A stretch of DNA of 64,000 bases from Siculibacillus lacustris (lineage in GTDB: Bacteria > Pseudomonadota > Alphaproteobacteria > Rhizobiales > Ancalomicrobiaceae), in assembly GCF_004328075.1 (NCBI RefSeq), contig NZ_SJFN01000020.1, positions 1 through 64,000 on the forward strand, read 5' to 3'. The notes under the pieces were generated by a model. It was given only the letters and a program-made list of their open reading frames with translations, did not search any database and was not told where the DNA came from. A program made the translations under genes and the position numbers. The first letter of the stretch is position 1. Every line of letters starts with the position of its first letter. Of the stretch, positions 1 through 11,355 are shown one piece after another.

Positions 1-248
1 ACATAGGCGACGACGCCGGAGGCCGCCGCCAGCTCGGCCCGCGAGAACAACCCGAAGGCCTCGACCGTGGCGATCCCGAAATAGCCGGCGATGCGCGCTT
101 CGGCGGTGGCGCCGTCGAACAGCGCGGCGGCCACCGGGGTCAGCGCGGCCCGTTCGCTCCGCCACAGCTCCTTGAGGTCGTCGCCCTCGAACAGTTTCTC
201 CGACAGCACGATCTCGCGCGGCTCGATCCGGGCGATCTCGGCGGCGAG
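1..248. repeat. 248-bp exact direct repeat, copy B, inside mutS at the window edge
   Basis: Identical to 709-956 and may continue to the left of the window. It follows in frame after residues VLPAE of the lever domain, where a normal MutS would instead continue through the lever and clamp regions. The pair therefore looks like a tandem 708-bp unit. Confidence 0.95.
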
Positions 249-708
249 TTCGGCCGGCAGCACCGGCTGCGCGGCGAGAAGGCCGCCGACCGCGGTCGCC
301 GCGGCGAGCCCGGCGCGGATCGCCCCGAGGTCGCGCGGGGACCCGCGCAACAGCCCGAGCCGGCCGAGCGGCCGCAGCATGTCGGAGGCCGCAGCGAGCC
401 CATCGCGCAGCCGCCGGCGCAGGCTGGCGTCGTCGAGGAGGAAGGCGACCGCGTCGGCCCGCGCGCCGATCACCGAAAGATCGGTCGACGGGCCGGCCAG
501 CCGTTCGGCGAGCAGCCGCTGACCGGCGGCGGTCACCGTCCGGTCGATCGCCGCGACCAGCGAGCCGCGCCGTTCGCCCGACAGCGTGCGCAGAATCTCC
601 AGATTGGCGCGGGTGCCGGGGTCGATCGACAGGCAGCCGCCGGCGCCGCCTTCGCCGCTGCGCTGCGGTGCCTCGAGCCGGGCGCGCAGGCCCTTCTGGG
701 TCTTCTCG

Positions 709-956
709 ACATAGGCGACGACGCCGGAGGCCGCCGCCAGCTCGGCCCGCGAGAACAACCCGAAGGCCTCGACCGTGGCGATCCCGAAATAGCCGGCGAT
801 GCGCGCTTCGGCGGTGGCGCCGTCGAACAGCGCGGCGGCCACCGGGGTCAGCGCGGCCCGTTCGCTCCGCCACAGCTCCTTGAGGTCGTCGCCCTCGAAC
901 AGTTTCTCCGACAGCACGATCTCGCGCGGCTCGATCCGGGCGATCTCGGCGGCGAG
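709..956. repeat. 248-bp exact direct repeat, copy A, inside mutS
   Basis: This stretch is identical base for base to positions 1-248, with an offset of 708 bp (236 codons). On the minus strand it encodes the MutS connector segment from [10 protein letters not shown] to about SGVVAYV. Its right border (956/957) is also the point where the mutS frame breaks. The sequence beside both copies contains CCGGCCG, a short homology that could serve recombination or confuse an assembler. Confidence 0.95.
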
Positions 957-1272
957 CGGCCGGGTCCTCGAGCTGTTCGCACACCGCCACCCGGAAGCCC
1001 AGGGCGATCAGCCGCTGGAGATATTCGTCGGCGCGGTGGACCGGCACGCCGCACATCGGAATGTCCTCGCCGAGGTGCTTGCCGCGCTTGGTCAGCACGA
1101 TCCCCAGCGCCCGCGAGGCCTCTTCGGCGTCGCGGAAGAACAGCTCGTAGAAGTCGCCCATGCGGTAGAACAGCAGGCTGTCCGGGTTGGCGGACTTGAT
1201 CTCCAGATACTGTTCCATCACCGGCGACGGCCGCGGGTCGAAGGCGGCATCGCGGGTCGAGACGTCGGACAT

Positions 1273-1596
1273 GGGCGGATTCCGAGGGGAGGGGACGGGA
1301 GCCGGCAGAATAGCAGATCGCTCGGTCACCGCGACCCCGTGTCGAGAAACCTCGGCGATCGTGCTCGGGCGCGCGGCGTTGCGAACCGATTTTTGCGACT
1401 CATGGATCGATTTGATGATGCCGCCGTCAACCGAGCGTAGTCGGCCCGACTTGAGCACGCAGCCTCGGGGCGACTATGGTGCGCGACCCTTCGCTCACGG
1501 TTCGCGGCGCGGGCAGGCGGGTCGTTCCCGCCTGTTCGACCGATCGTCGACCGCAAGAATCCAGAACATGCGGAGGATGCGCCCGGAGGCCCGAGA
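1273..1596. other. divergent intergenic region between mutS and maeB
   Basis: 324 bp separate the two divergent starts. The part around 1370-1440 is less GC-rich than the flanks. I see a candidate maeB promoter (listed separately) and a GGAGG-type ribosome site just before maeB. A TTGACG on the minus strand at 1430-1425 has no convincing -10 for mutS. No small gene is supported. Confidence 0.5.
1451..1480 (+). promoter_or_regulatory. candidate sigma-70 promoter of maeB
   Basis: TTGAGC (1451-1456), an 18-bp spacer and TATGGT (1475-1480). This would start transcription near 1487 and give a leader of about 110 nt before maeB. Visual match only. Confidence 0.35.
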
Positions 1597-3879
<2,283 letters not shown>

Positions 3880-3886
3880 GACACGG

Positions 3887-3941
3887 TCGGATCTCCGCCT
3901 TCGGGCGGAGATCCGACGCCGAAGTCCGGTGGACTTCGGCG
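3887..3941 (+). terminator. two tandem hairpins downstream of maeB
   Basis: A perfect 13-bp stem (3887-3899 with 3904-3916) closes a TTCG tetraloop. It is followed directly by an 11-bp perfect stem (3917-3927 with 3931-3941) with a 3-nt loop. There is no T run after either stem, so they may act as transcript 3'-end stabilisers or Rho-assisted ends rather than classical intrinsic terminators. Confidence 0.6.
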
Positions 3942-4057
3942 AGTGACGAACGCCCGGCGCCCCCGCGCCGGGCCGGAGGAGCAGCGGTCCAATCTCCGCG
4001 CGTCCGGTGAGAAGCGGACCGGTCGGCGCCCCCGCGCCGCCCGCCTCCGTCCTCCGC

Positions 4058-4231
4058 TCAGCTGCGCCGCTGCGTCCGCAGGCCGTCGGCGGTCATCGCC
4101 AGGAGCGCCGTGAAGGCGAGGGCGACGCCGATCAGCGCGCCGACGATCAGGGCCGGATAGCCGAACAGTACCACCGCGCCGACGAAGGCGACGACGAGGC
4201 CGAGCAGCACCGTCGAGACGAGATAGATCAT
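4058..4231 (-). CDS. small two-helix membrane protein, unknown
   Basis: A 57-residue open frame with ATG at 4231 and TGA at 4060-4058. The protein starts MIYLVSTVLLGL and is almost wholly hydrophobic in two stretches (about 3-24 and 27-47) joined at a Tyr-Pro turn. It ends in a basic tail (LRTQRRS). A GAGGA ribosome site lies 7-8 bases before the ATG. It is alone on the minus strand between maeB and glnD. I do not recognise a family. The hydrophobic pattern and the ribosome site are the only support, so it could be spurious. Confidence 0.4.
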   Translation of the reverse strand: MIYLVSTVLLGLVVAFVGAVVLFGYPALIVGALIGVALAFTALLAMTADGLRTQRRS

Positions 4232-4515
4232 GGCAGGTCCTCGAGAACGCGCGCCGGCGATGGTCCGGACACCGCGCCGTCCGCGCTGGCCGCTCCGCCG
4301 GGTCCCCGCGTCGCCGGCGACGGCCGCGGCGGGGCAGGGCCGCCTGATATCTCAATAAGTAGTTGCCCGTAAATGCCCGACGTGATTCCTTTCGCATCGC
4401 GGTGAAGAAACGGGCAAGAGCGATTGTCACCCCGCGGCGGATCTGCGATGGAAACCGCGCCGGGGGAGGGCTAGGCTGCCCCATCGATTTCGCCCTCGCA
4501 GGAGACTCGCGGTAG
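4232..4515. other. intergenic region upstream of glnD
   Basis: Contains an AT-richer patch near 4348-4420, the likely place for glnD control. TTGCCCGT (4363-4370) and its inverted copy (4410-4417) could pair over a 39-nt loop. An AGGAGA ribosome site sits about 15 bases before the glnD ATG. No promoter stands out clearly. Confidence 0.4.
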
Positions 4516-7317
4516 ATGAGCGTTCCGAAGCGTTTCGAGGGACTGATCGATTCCGACGGCCTGCGGGTCCGTCTCGATGCGCTGGTCACCGAGGGGGTCG
4601 ACGGCGGCAATCCGGCGGTGCGCTCCAAGGTGCTGGCGGTGCTCAAGGAAGTCCGGCTGGCCAGCCGCGACAAGGTCCAGGCCCTGCTGCTCGCCGATCG
4701 CCGTGGCGTGCGCTGCGCCGAGCGCCTGTCCTTCGTCCAGGATGCGCTGATCCGGGCGATCTACGACTTCGCCGTCCGCCACGTCTATCCGGTGGTCAAC
4801 GCCTCCTCGGCCGAGCGCATGGCGGTGACCGCGGTCGGCGGCTACGGCCGCGCCACCCTGGCGCCCGGCTCCGACATCGATCTCCTGTTCCTCTTGCCCT
4901 ACAAGCAGACCCCCTGGGGCGAGAGCGTCGTCGAATACATCCTCTACATGCTGTGGGACCTCGGCCTGAAGGTCGGTCACGCCACCCGCAACGTCGAGGA
5001 ATGTGTGCGCCTGTCGCGCTCCGACCTGACCATCCGCACCGCCATTCTGGAGGCCCGCTTCATCTGGGGCGACCGGCCGCTGTTCGACGATCTGGCGCTG
5101 CGCTTCGACCGCGACGTGGTCCAGGGCACCGGCCGCGACTACATCGCCGCCAAGCTCGCCGAGCGCGACGAGCGCCACAAGCGCCAGGGCATGAGCCGCT
5201 ATCTGGTCGAGCCCAACATCAAGGAGGGCAAGGGCGGCCTGCGCGACCTCCAGACCCTGTTCTGGATCGCCAAATACTTCTACCGGGTCAAGGACACCGC
5301 CGATCTGATCGGCGCCGGGGTGTTCTCCAAGCCCGAGTACCAGCGCTTCCAGCGCTGCGACGACTTCCTGTGGGGCATCCGCTGCCACATGCACTTCGCC
5401 ACCGGCCGGGCCGAGGAGCGCCTGTCCTTCGACCTCCAGCGCGAGATCGCCGCTCGGCTGGGCTATGTCGAGAAGGCCGGCCTGCGCGCCGTCGAGCGCT
5501 TCATGAAGCACTATTTCCTGGTCGCCAAGGACGTCGGCGACCTGACCCTGATCTTCTGCTCGGCGCTCGAGGAGGAGCACGTCAAGCAGACGCCGGCGCT
5601 CAACCGCTTCCTCGACCGCTTCACCCGCCGCCGCCGCCGCAAGGCCCAGGGCGAGGGCACGCCCTTCATCCTCGACCATGCCCGCATCAACGTCGCCGGC
5701 CCCGACGTGTTCTCGCGCGATCCGGTCAATCTGATCCGCATCTTCCACGAGGCCGATCGCGCCGACGTCGACTTCCATCCCGACGCGCTGCGGCTGATGA
5801 CCCGCTCGCTGCGCCTGATCGACGACGATGTGCGCAACGACGCCGTCGCCAACGCCCTGTTCCTCGACATCGTCGCCTCGCGCAACGACCCCGAGCGGGT
5901 TCTCCGACGGATGAACGAGACCGGCGTGCTCGGCCGTTTCGTGCCGGATTTCGGCCGCATCGTCGCGATGATGCAGTTCAACATGTATCATCACTACACC
6001 GTCGACGAGCACCACCTGCGCTCGATCGGCGAACTCGCGGCGGTCGAGAAGGGCCGGCTGGCCGAGGAGATCCCGCTCGCCAGCGAGCTGATCCACGGCA
6101 TCCAGAACCGCCGCGTGCTCTATGTCGCGCTGTTCCTCCACGACGTCGGCAAGGGCCGGATGGAGGATCACTCGCTGCTCGGCGGCAAGATCGCCCGCAA
6201 GCTCGGACCGCGCTTCGGCCTGACCCCGGCCGAGACCGAGACGGTCGCCTGGCTGGTCGAGAACCACCTGGTGATGTCGACCGTCGCCCAGGGCCGCGAC
6301 CTCAACGATCGCCGCACCATCGAGACCTTCGCCGAGATCGTCCAGAGCCCCGAACGCCTGCGCCTGCTCCATTGCCTGACCGTCGCCGACATCCGCGCGG
6401 TCGGCCCCGGCGTGTTCAACGGCTGGAAGGGTCAGCTGCTGCGCACCCTCTATTACGAGACCGAACCCTATCTCGCCGGCGGCCATTCCCAGGTCACCCG
6501 CGATCAGCGCGTCGCCGCCGCCAAGCGCGAACTCACCGACAGCCTCGAAGGCTGGAGCGAGACCGAGAAGAAGGCCTATGTCGAGCGCCACTACGCGCCC
6601 TATTGGCTGCGGGTCGATCTGCCCCGCAAGATCGAACACGCCACCTTCATCCGCCAGGCGACCCGCGACCGCAAGTTGCTCGCCACCTCGGTGATCCCCC
6701 ACGTCTTCGAGGGCGTCACCGAGATCACCGTGCTCGCCGACGACCATCCCCGCCTGCTCTCGGCGATCGCCGGGGCCTGCGCGGTGGCCGGCGCCAACAT
6801 CGTCGACGCCCAGATCTACACCACCACCGACGGCCTCGCGCTCGACACGATCTTCGTCGGCCGCGAATTCGCCGACGACCACGACGAGCAGCGCCGCGGC
6901 CAGCGCGTCTCGGCGCTGATCGAGAAGACCCTGACCGGCGCCGAGCGTCTACCCGAGCAGGTCGAGCGCAAGATCGCCGGCCGCGCCCGCCTCAAGGCCT
7001 TCCAGATCCCCACCGACGTCATCGTCAACAACGCCTGGTCGGATCGCTTCACGGTGATCGAGGTCTCCGGCCTCGATCGGCCCGGGCTGCTCTACGACCT
7101 GACCCGCGAGATCTCCAACCTCAACCTCAACATCGCCTCGGCCCACATCGCCACCTTCGGCGAGCGCGCCGTCGACGTCTTCTACGTGACCGATCTGTTC
7201 GGCCACAAGGTCGACAGCCGGCCGCGCGAGCGCACCATCCACGAGCACCTGATGCGCGCCTTCGACGGCGTCGCCCAGGATCCCGGCCGCGGCGACGGAC
7301 GTCGGCTGACCGCCTGA
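4516..7317 (+). CDS. glnD: [Protein-PII] uridylyltransferase / uridylyl-removing enzyme GlnD
   Basis: The primary nitrogen sensor. It uridylylates PII proteins (GlnB/GlnK) when glutamine is low and removes UMP when glutamine is high. At 933 residues it has the full architecture. A nucleotidyltransferase domain carries VGGYGR (107-112) and GSDIDLL (118-124). A central GlnD-specific region contains EPNIKEGKGGLRDLQ (about 232-246). An HD hydrolase domain has LFLHDVGKG near residue 540. Two C-terminal ACT glutamine-sensing domains start near 735 and 847. The ATG at 4516 lies after an AGGAGA site. murJ follows 32 bp downstream in the same direction. Confidence 0.97.
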   Translation: MSVPKRFEGLIDSDGLRVRLDALVTEGVDGGNPAVRSKVLAVLKEVRLASRDKVQALLLADRRGVRCAERLSFVQDALIRAIYDFAVRHVYPVVNASSAERMAVTAVGGYGRATLAPGSDIDLLFLLPYKQTPWGESVVEYILYMLWDLGLKVGHATRNVEECVRLSRSDLTIRTAILEARFIWGDRPLFDDLALRFDRDVVQGTGRDYIAAKLAERDERHKRQGMSRYLVEPNIKEGKGGLRDLQTLFWIAKYFYRVKDTADLIGAGVFSKPEYQRFQRCDDFLWGIRCHMHFATGRAEERLSFDLQREIAARLGYVEKAGLRAVERFMKHYFLVAKDVGDLTLIFCSALEEEHVKQTPALNRFLDRFTRRRRRKAQGEGTPFILDHARINVAGPDVFSRDPVNLIRIFHEADRADVDFHPDALRLMTRSLRLIDDDVRNDAVANALFLDIVASRNDPERVLRRMNETGVLGRFVPDFGRIVAMMQFNMYHHYTVDEHHLRSIGELAAVEKGRLAEEIPLASELIHGIQNRRVLYVALFLHDVGKGRMEDHSLLGGKIARKLGPRFGLTPAETETVAWLVENHLVMSTVAQGRDLNDRRTIETFAEIVQSPERLRLLHCLTVADIRAVGPGVFNGWKGQLLRTLYYETEPYLAGGHSQVTRDQRVAAAKRELTDSLEGWSETEKKAYVERHYAPYWLRVDLPRKIEHATFIRQATRDRKLLATSVIPHVFEGVTEITVLADDHPRLLSAIAGACAVAGANIVDAQIYTTTDGLALDTIFVGREFADDHDEQRRGQRVSALIEKTLTGAERLPEQVERKIAGRARLKAFQIPTDVIVNNAWSDRFTVIEVSGLDRPGLLYDLTREISNLNLNIASAHIATFGERAVDVFYVTDLFGHKVDSRPRERTIHEHLMRAFDGVAQDPGRGDGRRLTA

Positions 7318-7349
7318 GCCGCCGCCGATCGCCACGGGAGCCCGACCGC

Positions 7350-8936
7350 ATGAGCCTGGTGCGCAACGTCCTCACCGTCGGCGGCGCCACCCTGGCGAGC
7401 CGCGGCCTGGGCTTCGTGCGCGACACGATGATCGCCGCGGCGCTCGGCACCGGGCCGGTCGCCGACGCCTTCTTCGTCGCCTTCCGCCTGCCCAATCTGT
7501 TCCGCCGGCTGTTCGCCGAGGGCGCCTTCGCGTCGGGCTTCGTGCCGCTGCTGGTGCGCGCCCGCGACGAGGTCGGCGCCGCCGGCGCCCGCCGCTTCTC
7601 CGGCGCCGCGCTCGCGGTCCTGCTGGCGGTGGTGATCGCGGTGTCGCTGATCGCCGCGCTGGCCGCGCCGGCGCTGGTGCGCCTGCTCGCTCCCGGCTTC
7701 GTCGACGACCCCGCCAAGTTTGCCCTGACCGTCGACCTCACCCGCATCTGCTTTCCCTATCTCGGTTGCGTCTCGGTGGTCGCGCTGCTCGCCGGCGTGC
7801 TCGCCGCCGAGCGCCGCTTCCTCGCCGCAGCCTTGGCGCCGGTGCTGCTCAATCTGGTGTTCATCGCCGCGCTGATCGGCCTCGCGCTGGCCGGGCGCGC
7901 CCCCGGCCCCGCCGACGGTCGCGTGCTGGCGGTCGCGGTGGTGGTCGCCGGCGTCGTCCAGGTGGTCCTGCTGGCGATCGCCGTACTCGCCGCCGGCTCG
8001 ACCCCCAACCTGCGCCGCCCCCTGTTCGACGATCGCCTGCGCCGCTTCGGCGCTCTCGCCGTGCCCGGACTGATCGCCGGGGGTCTCACCGAGATCAACG
8101 TGGTGGTCGCCACCATGATCGCCTCGGCCGAACCCGGCGCCGTCTCCTGGCTCTATTACGCCGACCGGCTCTATCAGCTGCCGCTCGGGGTGATCGGCAT
8201 CGCCATCGGTCAGGTCCTGCTGCCGGAGATCGCCGTCGGGCTGTTCGATCCCGACCGGGCCCGCGCCGACGCCGTGCTGTCGCGGGCGCTCGAGGCGGCC
8301 CTCGCCCTGGCCCTGCCGGCGGCGGTGGCGCTGTGGGTGCTCGCCGGGCCGATCACCGTGGTGCTGTTCCAGCGCGGGGCCTTCGGCGCCGGCGACGCGG
8401 TCGAGACCACCCGCGCCATGGCCGCCCTGGCGCTCGGCCTGCCCGGCTTCGTGCTGGTCAAGGTGTTCTCGCCGGCCTTCTACGCCCGCGAGGACACCCG
8501 CCTGCCGATGGCCGTCGGCGGCGTCGCGGTGGCGGTCAACGTCGCCCTGGCGCTGGCCTTCTTTCCCTTCGTCGGCTGGATCGCCGTGCCGGTCGCCACC
8601 GCCGCTGCCGGCTGGATCAATGCCGCGCTGCTGGCGGCGATCCTGATCCGCCGCGGCCATTGGCGGATCGACGCGACGCTCGCCCGCCGGGTCCCGCGAT
8701 TGGCCGTTGCGGCGACGGCGATGGGGCTGGTGGTGGCGATCGGGGGCGATCTCGGCGCCGATCTGCTCGCCGCCGCCCGTCCGCTCGCCGTCAAGGGGGC
8801 GACCCTCGCCGTCCTGGTCGCGCTCGGTCTCGCCGTCCACGGCGGCCTGATCGTCGCGCTCGGAGTGGTCGATCGCCGCACCTTCCGTCGCCGCAGGGCC
8901 GATCCGCCTTGCCCGACGCCGACGGATGCCGCATAA
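7350..8936 (+). CDS. murJ: lipid II flippase MurJ
   Basis: Integral membrane protein of the MVF/MviN branch of the MOP exporter superfamily. It flips lipid-linked peptidoglycan precursor across the inner membrane. The 528-residue protein opens with the family signature SLVRNVLTVGGATLASRGLG and contains about 14 hydrophobic segments, with the conserved DAFFVAFRLPNLFRRLFAEG stretch around residues 39-58. The ATG at 7350 follows a GGGAG site and lies 32 bp after glnD, the usual glnD-murJ pair of Hyphomicrobiales. trpS follows after 48 bp. Confidence 0.96.
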   Translation: MSLVRNVLTVGGATLASRGLGFVRDTMIAAALGTGPVADAFFVAFRLPNLFRRLFAEGAFASGFVPLLVRARDEVGAAGARRFSGAALAVLLAVVIAVSLIAALAAPALVRLLAPGFVDDPAKFALTVDLTRICFPYLGCVSVVALLAGVLAAERRFLAAALAPVLLNLVFIAALIGLALAGRAPGPADGRVLAVAVVVAGVVQVVLLAIAVLAAGSTPNLRRPLFDDRLRRFGALAVPGLIAGGLTEINVVVATMIASAEPGAVSWLYYADRLYQLPLGVIGIAIGQVLLPEIAVGLFDPDRARADAVLSRALEAALALALPAAVALWVLAGPITVVLFQRGAFGAGDAVETTRAMAALALGLPGFVLVKVFSPAFYAREDTRLPMAVGGVAVAVNVALALAFFPFVGWIAVPVATAAAGWINAALLAAILIRRGHWRIDATLARRVPRLAVAATAMGLVVAIGGDLGADLLAAARPLAVKGATLAVLVALGLAVHGGLIVALGVVDRRTFRRRRADPPCPTPTDAA

Positions 8937-8984
8937 CCCGGCCAACCTCCGCACGGAGGATCGAGCCACCCGGGATCCCGTGTC

Positions 8985-10046
8985 ATGACCGAACCGACCG
9001 CCGCCGCCTTCGAACCCCGCGTCTTCTCCGGGGTCCAGCCGACCGGCAACCTGCACCTCGGCAACTACCTCGGCGCCATTCTCAAATTCGTCGAGATGCA
9101 GAAGTCGTTCGATTGCGTCTATTGCGTCGTCGACATGCACGCGATCACCCAGCCGATCAGCGTCTGGGGCGGCCCCAAGGAACTGGTGCGCAACACCCGG
9201 GAAGTGACCGCGGCCTTCCTCGCCGCCGGCATCGATCCGACCAGGCACGTCGTCTTCAACCAGAGCCGGGTCGACCAGCACGCCGAACTCGCTTGGGTGT
9301 TCAACTGCGTCGCCCGCATCGGCTGGATGAACCGGATGACGCAGTTCAAGGACAAGGCCGGCAAGGACCGCGAGAACGCCTCGCTCGGCCTGCTCGCCTA
9401 TCCCTCGCTGATGGCCGCCGACATTCTGCTGTACAAGGCGACCCACGTGCCGGTCGGCGAGGATCAGAAGCAGCACCTCGAGCTGACCCGCGACATCGCC
9501 CAGAAGTTCAACAACGACTTCGCCGAATCGATCGCCGAACAGGGGTTCGGCGACGCCTTCTTCCCGCTCACCGAGCCGCTGATTCAGGGCCCGGCGACCC
9601 GGGTGATGTCCTTGCGCGACGGCACCAAGAAGATGTCGAAGTCGGATCCCTCCGACCTCAGCCGCATCAACCTGACCGACGACCGCGACACCATCGCCCA
9701 GAAGCTGCGCAAGGCGAAGACCGATCCGGAGCCGCTGCCGAGCGAGGTCGAGGGTCTCGCCGGCCGTCCCGAGGCCGACAATCTGGTCGGCATCTACGCC
9801 GCCCTGTCCGGCCGTGCCGCGGCCGACGTGCTCGGCGAATTCGGTGGCGGTCAGTTCTCGACCTTCAAGTCGGCGCTGACCGATCTGGCGGTCGACAAGC
9901 TCGGCCCGATTGGCGGCGAGATGAAGCGGCTGGTCGCCGATCCCGCCCATATCGACGCGGTGCTCGCCGCCGGCGCCGACCGTGCCCGGGCGATCGCCGC
10001 CCCGGTGATGAACGCCGTCAAGGACATCCTCGGCTTCCTGCGGTGA
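8985..10046 (+). CDS. trpS: tryptophanyl-tRNA synthetase
   Basis: Class I aminoacyl-tRNA synthetase that charges tRNA-Trp in the cytoplasm. The 353-residue protein has the HIGH-type motif PTGNLHLGN (19-27) in the Rossmann core and the KMSKS loop as [10 protein letters not shown] near residue 215. The tryptophan-pocket segment VVDMHAIT lies at 48-55. Third gene of the glnD-murJ-trpS run. Confidence 0.97.
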   Translation: MTEPTAAAFEPRVFSGVQPTGNLHLGNYLGAILKFVEMQKSFDCVYCVVDMHAITQPISVWGGPKELVRNTREVTAAFLAAGIDPTRHVVFNQSRVDQHAELAWVFNCVARIGWMNRMTQFKDKAGKDRENASLGLLAYPSLMAADILLYKATHVPVGEDQKQHLELTRDIAQKFNNDFAESIAEQGFGDAFFPLTEPLIQGPATRVMSLRDGTKKMSKSDPSDLSRINLTDDRDTIAQKLRKAKTDPEPLPSEVEGLAGRPEADNLVGIYAALSGRAAADVLGEFGGGQFSTFKSALTDLAVDKLGPIGGEMKRLVADPAHIDAVLAAGADRARAIAAPVMNAVKDILGFLR

Positions 10047-10132
10047 GCGACGGCTGGGGCGGGGCGGCCTCCGCCGTCCCCTCGACGTCTTCGGCCTTGC
10101 CTGCGGTGGCCGGGAGTGGCAGCCTCGGGCCC

Positions 10133-10627
10133 ATGGCGATGAGACGCAAGGCCCTCGAGGCCGGACATCGACGCAAGTTCCTGGTGGTCGTCGACGACAC
10201 CCCCGAATGCGATCGGGCGGTGGTCTTCGCGACCCTGCGCGCCTCCCATACCGACGGCGGTCTGGTGCTGCTCTACGTCGTCGACGATTCCGACTTTCGC
10301 GGCTTCCTCGGGGTCGAGCAGACCATGCGCGCCGAGGCGCGGGCCGAGGCCGAGACGGTGCTCGAGGCGGTCGCCGCCCGCGTTCAGGAGATCGCCGCGG
10401 TCACCCCGGAACGGGTCCTGCGCGAGGGCGAACGCGCCGCGGCGGTGCTCGCCCTGATCGAGGCCGACGAGGACGTGGCGGTTCTGGTGCTCGCCGCCGG
10501 CACCGACTCCGACGGGCCGGGACCGCTGGTCGCCTCGCTGGCGGGACGTGCCTCCGGACATTTCCCGATTCCCATCACCATCGTTCCCGGCCATCTCTCC
10601 GACGCCGAAATCGCCGCGGTCGCCTGA
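10133..10627 (+). CDS. universal stress protein (UspA family)
   Basis: A 164-residue single Usp domain. It opens with the strand KFLVVVDDTPECDRAV and ends with the FPIPITIVPG strand. The ATP-binding G-2x-G-9x-G(S/T) signature is altered here (LVASLAGRASGHFPIP), so nucleotide binding is uncertain. It follows trpS by 86 bp, an arrangement common in this order. The ATG at 10133 is preceded by GGGAG at some distance. A second ATG at 10139 is an equally possible start. Confidence 0.88.
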   Translation: MAMRRKALEAGHRRKFLVVVDDTPECDRAVVFATLRASHTDGGLVLLYVVDDSDFRGFLGVEQTMRAEARAEAETVLEAVAARVQEIAAVTPERVLREGERAAAVLALIEADEDVAVLVLAAGTDSDGPGPLVASLAGRASGHFPIPITIVPGHLSDAEIAAVA

Positions 10628-10709
10628 CCGTCTCTGGACGCGGAGCCCGCGGCGTATTATCTGCCACCTGTCGTCCGGCTCGGGCCTTGACCCCGAGAGA
10701 GGAGAATCG

Positions 10710-11267
10710 ATGTTCATCGAGACCGAAGTCACCCCCAATCCCGCCACTCTGAAGTTCGTGCCCGGCCGTGCCGTGCTCGCCGAAGGCAGCCGCGAGTTCC
10801 GCGACCGCACCGCCGCCGCCGCTTCGCCGCTCGCCGAGCGCCTGTTCGAGATCGACGGCGTCACCGCCGTGTTTCTCGGCGCCGACTTCGTCGCCGTCAC
10901 CAAGGACGGGCCGGAGTGGCAGCACCTCAAGCCGGCGATCCTCGGCACGATCATGGAGCACTTCCTGTCCGGCGCGCCGATTCTCGCGCCCGGCGACGCC
11001 GAAGTCGCGGCGGCCGGCACCTGGTCGGAGGCCGACGCCCGCGTCGTCGCCACCATCAAGGAACTGCTCGACACCCGGGTCCGCCCGGCGGTGGCCGCCG
11101 ACGGCGGCGACATCACCTTCGCCCGCTACGAGGACGGCGTGGTGTGGCTGACCATGCGCGGCGCCTGCGCCGGCTGTCCGTCCTCGACCGCCACCTTGCG
11201 CAACGGCGTCCAGAATCTCCTCAAGCACTTCGTCCCGGAAGTGCGCGAGGTCCGCGCCGCGTCGTGA
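10710..11267 (+). CDS. nfuA: Fe-S cluster carrier protein, NfuA/NifU C-terminal type
   Basis: Scaffold or carrier that delivers iron-sulfur clusters to apoproteins. The 185-residue protein has an N-terminal Nfu domain (MFIETEVTPNPATLKFVPG, 1-19, through about 90). Its C-terminal NifU domain carries the cluster-binding CAGC at 153-156. A strong AGAGGAGA ribosome site supports the ATG at 10710. It lies between the Usp gene and tsaB, the usual rhizobial order. Confidence 0.95.
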   Translation: MFIETEVTPNPATLKFVPGRAVLAEGSREFRDRTAAAASPLAERLFEIDGVTAVFLGADFVAVTKDGPEWQHLKPAILGTIMEHFLSGAPILAPGDAEVAAAGTWSEADARVVATIKELLDTRVRPAVAADGGDITFARYEDGVVWLTMRGACAGCPSSTATLRNGVQNLLKHFVPEVREVRAAS

Positions 11268-11355
11268 TGCCGCGGGGCTCCGCCCCGCACCGGACCCCGA
11301 TGCCCGACCATTTTCGCAGAGATCGGGAGCGGGGCCCCGGTGTAGGTAAGGGTCC

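Larger units (their letters stand above)
1..1272 (-). pseudogene. mutS: DNA mismatch repair protein MutS, 5' part, frame broken and internally duplicated
   Basis: MutS binds mispairs and small loops in DNA and recruits MutL. From the ATG at 1272 the first 104 codons read as a normal mismatch-recognition domain. GDFYELF lies at residues 39-45 (mismatch-probing Phe41, Glu43) and the stretch ends in CEQLEDP. At about 956/957 the frame shifts by +1, and roughly 60 residues expected before the connector domain are missing. The sequence then continues as MutS connector and lever domains ([17 protein letters not shown], then [13 protein letters not shown]) out of frame with the start. After 236 codons the same connector segment begins again and runs off the window. 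Divergent from maeB. Either the gene is truly wrecked or this end is misassembled. I favour misassembly, because all the damage lies at the sequence edge. Confidence 0.8.

Noticed and set aside
55-80. Prophage or insertion sequence causing the mutS break
   Set aside because: No transposase, terminal inverted repeats or foreign sequence at either junction; both sides are mutS sequence.
1-1272. Programmed frameshifting in mutS
   Set aside because: No slippery heptamer at the break, and conserved residues are missing as well as out of frame, so deletion/misassembly explains it better.
7182-9950. A 922-codon open frame on the minus strand, with similar ones at 4471-6882, 1495-3813 and 23417-28473
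   Set aside because: Each mirrors a well-supported gene on the other strand (murJ/trpS, glnD, maeB, nusA-infB), is rich in His/Gly/Arg/Asp, and shows no family motif or ribosome site.
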